Shown: piece after piece, positions 61,055-64,000 of the stretch | How positions within the stretch are numbered: position 1 is the stretch's first letter | Layout of the letters: every line of letters starts with the position of its first letter | From: Myxococcota bacterium | GTDB lineage: Bacteria > Myxococcota_A > UBA9160 > SMWR01 | Assembly: GCA_022447545.1 (NCBI GenBank) | Contig: JAKVBI010000020.1 | Location: 72,979-136,978, forward strand | Direction of reading: 5' to 3' | DNA: 64,000 bases | Made by a program: the position numbers and the translations under genes | The notes under the pieces: generated by a model | Database searches by the model: none | Told to the model about the DNA's origin: nothing | What the model saw: the letters and a program-made list of their open reading frames with translations, nothing else

Positions 61055-62969
61055 GTTCGACTCCTTCGGCAAGGTCGTCCGACGCTGTCTGCGCTGACGG
61101 GTCGTACCAGACGGGAGAGGTGTAGGCGCGCTCCTGGATCCACCAGGGTTGCTCGGTCACCTTCGGGTCCACGTTGAGGGCCAGGGTATCCAGGAGTGAG
61201 TGGCGAGGCGTAGGGATCTCGAGCACACGCACGTAGTAGAAGGCGGCCTGGCCGGGGTCGAAGGTTGGATCGGTCCAGTCGGCGGAGAGTTCCGAGCTGC
61301 CGATGTCGAGGGTGTAGCGTCCGGTGGCGGGGTCCACGCTGTTGCCCACCGGCGGCAGCACCCCTTGGGCGTCTGGCTTGCGTCCATCGGATGCCGCGAC
61401 GTCGAAGATTCGCTCGTGGGTGGCGCCCTGGGCATCGATCCAGCCCTTGACGATCTGGATGCGGTCGAGGGGAGCGCTCTTGGGGTCCATCAGGGCCTCG
61501 ACGCGTAGGCGCGGTATGGCACCTGCGACGGGCGTGGGCAACGTGCTGCCCATGGGAATCTGGGGCTGGTCCGGTTCCTTGGGCGACCAGTCCGCCGCCA
61601 CCCGCACCGCGATGCGCGGGCCGGTGGTGGCGTAGACCTCGCGTCGCCGCAGGGCCTCCAAGATGGCTTGACGGGTATTGGCCTCGGCCCAGACCGCGGC
61701 CAGGCCCGACGCCGACATCGACCATCCATTGGGGCCCTGATCTCCGCGCCATCGGGCGGCTTTGTTCTCGGGGTTGGTGTCGCGGGGAAATTTGCCCCAG
61801 AAGTTGGGCTCCTCGGCCGAGGCGAGACCGGTGTGGGAATCCGTCGAGCCGATCAGGCCGAACCGGTAGGGATTCACCCCCCCGCGGCGTTCCAGGGCCA
61901 GGCCCCGTAGCAGGGCCGGGCGCACGTAGTCGCCTACCCGGGCCTGGTAGGCGGGGGCATCGCGCTGAATGTAGTGGGGGTAGTTCTCGAAGTCGGCGAA
62001 AGGGTCGTTGGGAGACAACTCGGGGTGGGTCTCGGAATCGCCCTTGATCTGGGTGACCTCGACGACCGGCTCCCAGCGTTGCCGGGTTTCGGCCAATTCC
62101 CGGGTGTAGGGCGCGCCGCGCAGGCTCGTCTCGGCGAACATGTAGCCCTTGGAGATGTTGGAGTTGTGGGGGATCGCGACGAACTCGGCGCCGGTTCGTG
62201 CCGAAGTCTCGTCCAGCCACTTCCACAGGTCCTCGGGGTACATGCTGTCCCCGGAACTCAGGGGCTGAAAGCGCGACGCCAGTGGGGCATCGGCGCTGGT
62301 CAGCACCACGCGGTGCAGGTTGGCGCCGCCCGGGAGCGAACTCCACTCCCAGCCGATCAGCGCCGTGAATTGGCCCGGCTCGTTGTGGGCGTCGGCGGTG
62401 CGGGTGGCTTCCTGCCAGACCGTGCGCTGCATGTCTGCCGATGCCGGGATGATCGACTGCGGCGGGTTGGCGGCGGCTTCCTCCACCGAACTCGGCTCGG
62501 GCAGAAACGAGCTGAAGGCCGTCATGCCCTCATCGTTTTCGATCACGTCTCCCAGCCAGTACTCGATGTACCAGGCCTTCACGATGTCGACCCAACCGAG
62601 GTTCTGGGTCGGAATGCCGCGCTCGATGATGTACCGCATGACGCCCAGATACTCGGCGTGATCTGACACCACCAGGAAGTCCAGAGGGGTTTCAATCTGG
62701 ACGCGGCCTCGTGAATACGCGTTGATGACCGGTAGCCCCTTGGCGAAGCGGTAGGCGGTGGCTGGATCCGTCGACATGTTCCGGTTCAAGTAGGCGTCGA
62801 AGGAGTTGTTGGAGTGCAGGTGGGTGTCGCCCCAAAGCAGTTGCTTGGGTTCGGCGCCACTGGGACTTGCCAGCAGCCCCAGCGCCAACCCAAGGCTCGC
62901 TGCGAGTCCGAGTCCGCTGGTCAGGCCGCTGTTCAGGCGTTTGGGCCCTGCTTTCTCCGAATGGCGCAC
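61008..62969 (-). CDS. DUF3604 family protein, exported (copy 2)
   Basis: 653 residues from a GTG at 62969, chosen for the strong AGGAGG just upstream; an in-frame start at 63014 is possible. Signal peptide about 1-39 (basic start, then a Leu/Ala-rich core ending SPSGAEP). WGDTHLHS (46-53), VVSDHAEYLG and IGSTDSHTG are the His/Asp clusters expected of a PHP-like metal site. The end reads ERAYTSPVWYDP, like copy 1. Its 3' end overlaps the Coq4-like gene by 47 bp. Reaction unknown for the family. Confidence 0.85.
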   Translation of the reverse strand: MRHSEKAGPKRLNSGLTSGLGLAASLGLALGLLASPSGAEPKQLLWGDTHLHSNNSFDAYLNRNMSTDPATAYRFAKGLPVINAYSRGRVQIETPLDFLVVSDHAEYLGVMRYIIERGIPTQNLGWVDIVKAWYIEYWLGDVIENDEGMTAFSSFLPEPSSVEEAAANPPQSIIPASADMQRTVWQEATRTADAHNEPGQFTALIGWEWSSLPGGANLHRVVLTSADAPLASRFQPLSSGDSMYPEDLWKWLDETSARTGAEFVAIPHNSNISKGYMFAETSLRGAPYTRELAETRQRWEPVVEVTQIKGDSETHPELSPNDPFADFENYPHYIQRDAPAYQARVGDYVRPALLRGLALERRGGVNPYRFGLIGSTDSHTGLASAEEPNFWGKFPRDTNPENKAARWRGDQGPNGWSMSASGLAAVWAEANTRQAILEALRRREVYATTGPRIAVRVAADWSPKEPDQPQIPMGSTLPTPVAGAIPRLRVEALMDPKSAPLDRIQIVKGWIDAQGATHERIFDVAASDGRKPDAQGVLPPVGNSVDPATGRYTLDIGSSELSADWTDPTFDPGQAAFYYVRVLEIPTPRHSLLDTLALNVDPKVTEQPWWIQERAYTSPVWYDPSAQTASDDLAEGVEHGFREIPRIASRAGR

Positions 62970-63224
62970 CGTTACCTCCTGCCGCCGGCTGCGGATGGGA
63001 TGATCCGCGGGCACTTATCTTAACCACGCAGATCGGCCTTGATGGCGTCGGGGATGCGGTCGGATGGAGCCCGCTGGACCGGCGGGGACCCCCGCGCCAG
63101 CGAGTGCAATAAATCCCTTGAATTTCCACAACGTGGGCATTCAACGATACATAATGTTCGGTTGGGGGGGGGGCGCGAGACGCATTTGCGCGACGTTGGA
63201 TCAGGGCTGCGTGGAGAGGACAGG

Positions 63225-64000
<776 letters not shown>

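Overview
This is a GC-rich, densely coded bacterial chromosomal segment with about 55 genes on both strands. It has no rRNA, tRNA, transposase, phage gene or CRISPR array that I can see, and no gene-free gap exceeds 300 bases. No phylogenetic marker gene is present, so the taxon is inferred. The mix of acyl-CoA enzymes, probable F420-type oxidoreductases, DUF3604 proteins, a Coq4-like protein, a CopA-type multicopper oxidase and repeated D-aminoacylase-like amidohydrolases suggests an uncultured, probably aerobic, catabolically versatile Gram-negative. A Myxococcota/Binatota-type (former deltaproteobacterial) lineage is my best guess, at low confidence.

Layout. 1-6 kb: amidohydrolase paralogue 1, then a minus-strand run crotonase > LLM oxidoreductase > DUF3604. 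6-14 kb: membrane-anchored ThuA protein, then a minus-strand run of multicopper oxidase with an outer-membrane-like barrel tail > soluble sugar-dehydrogenase/cytochrome c fusion > small membrane protein > double CaiB-type CoA-transferase. 14-21.5 kb: VOC protein, aldo/keto reductase > GMC oxidoreductase, and a plus-strand MFS transporter > amidohydrolase 2 > crotonase. 21.5-30.7 kb: minus run SnoaL > amidohydrolase 3 > LLM oxidoreductase > SGNH/TPR protein > double-hotdog dehydratase, diverging from amidohydrolase 4 > ACMSD-like amidohydrolase. 30.8-41 kb: DUF35 > thiolase, ZIP transporter, cupin, amidohydrolase 5, HD protein, crotonase, SnoaL > DDN-like, serine-hydrolase-like, DDN-like > TauD-like.

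41-50 kb is the most organised part. A long minus-strand run (small ORF > SDR > Rieske oxygenase > [3Fe-4S] ferredoxin > ThuA > two acyl-CoA dehydrogenases) diverges from a GntR-trpB-trpA unit whose reading frames overlap. A perfect 18-bp palindrome lies between the two units. 50-64 kb: SDR, EstB-type serine hydrolase, NoeA-like methyltransferase converging on a membrane sulfatase-like protein, ACMSD-like amidohydrolase, FAH-family hydrolase, GST, a decayed GNAT acetyltransferase, a secreted protein with two palindromes upstream, Coq4-like and a second DUF3604 protein. The window ends inside a lipoprotein with a Pro-Glu repeat.

Taken together the region reads as a catabolic island. Hydrolases release acids or amines, oxygenases and F420- or NAD(P)-linked enzymes oxidise them, and CoA-transferase, dehydrogenases, hydratases and thiolase process acyl-CoAs. 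Actual substrates cannot be read from sequence. Best candidates for undescribed biology are the GntR-TrpBA/Rieske locus with an altered TrpB signature, the five amidohydrolases lacking two usual metal histidines, and the oxidase-barrel fusion.
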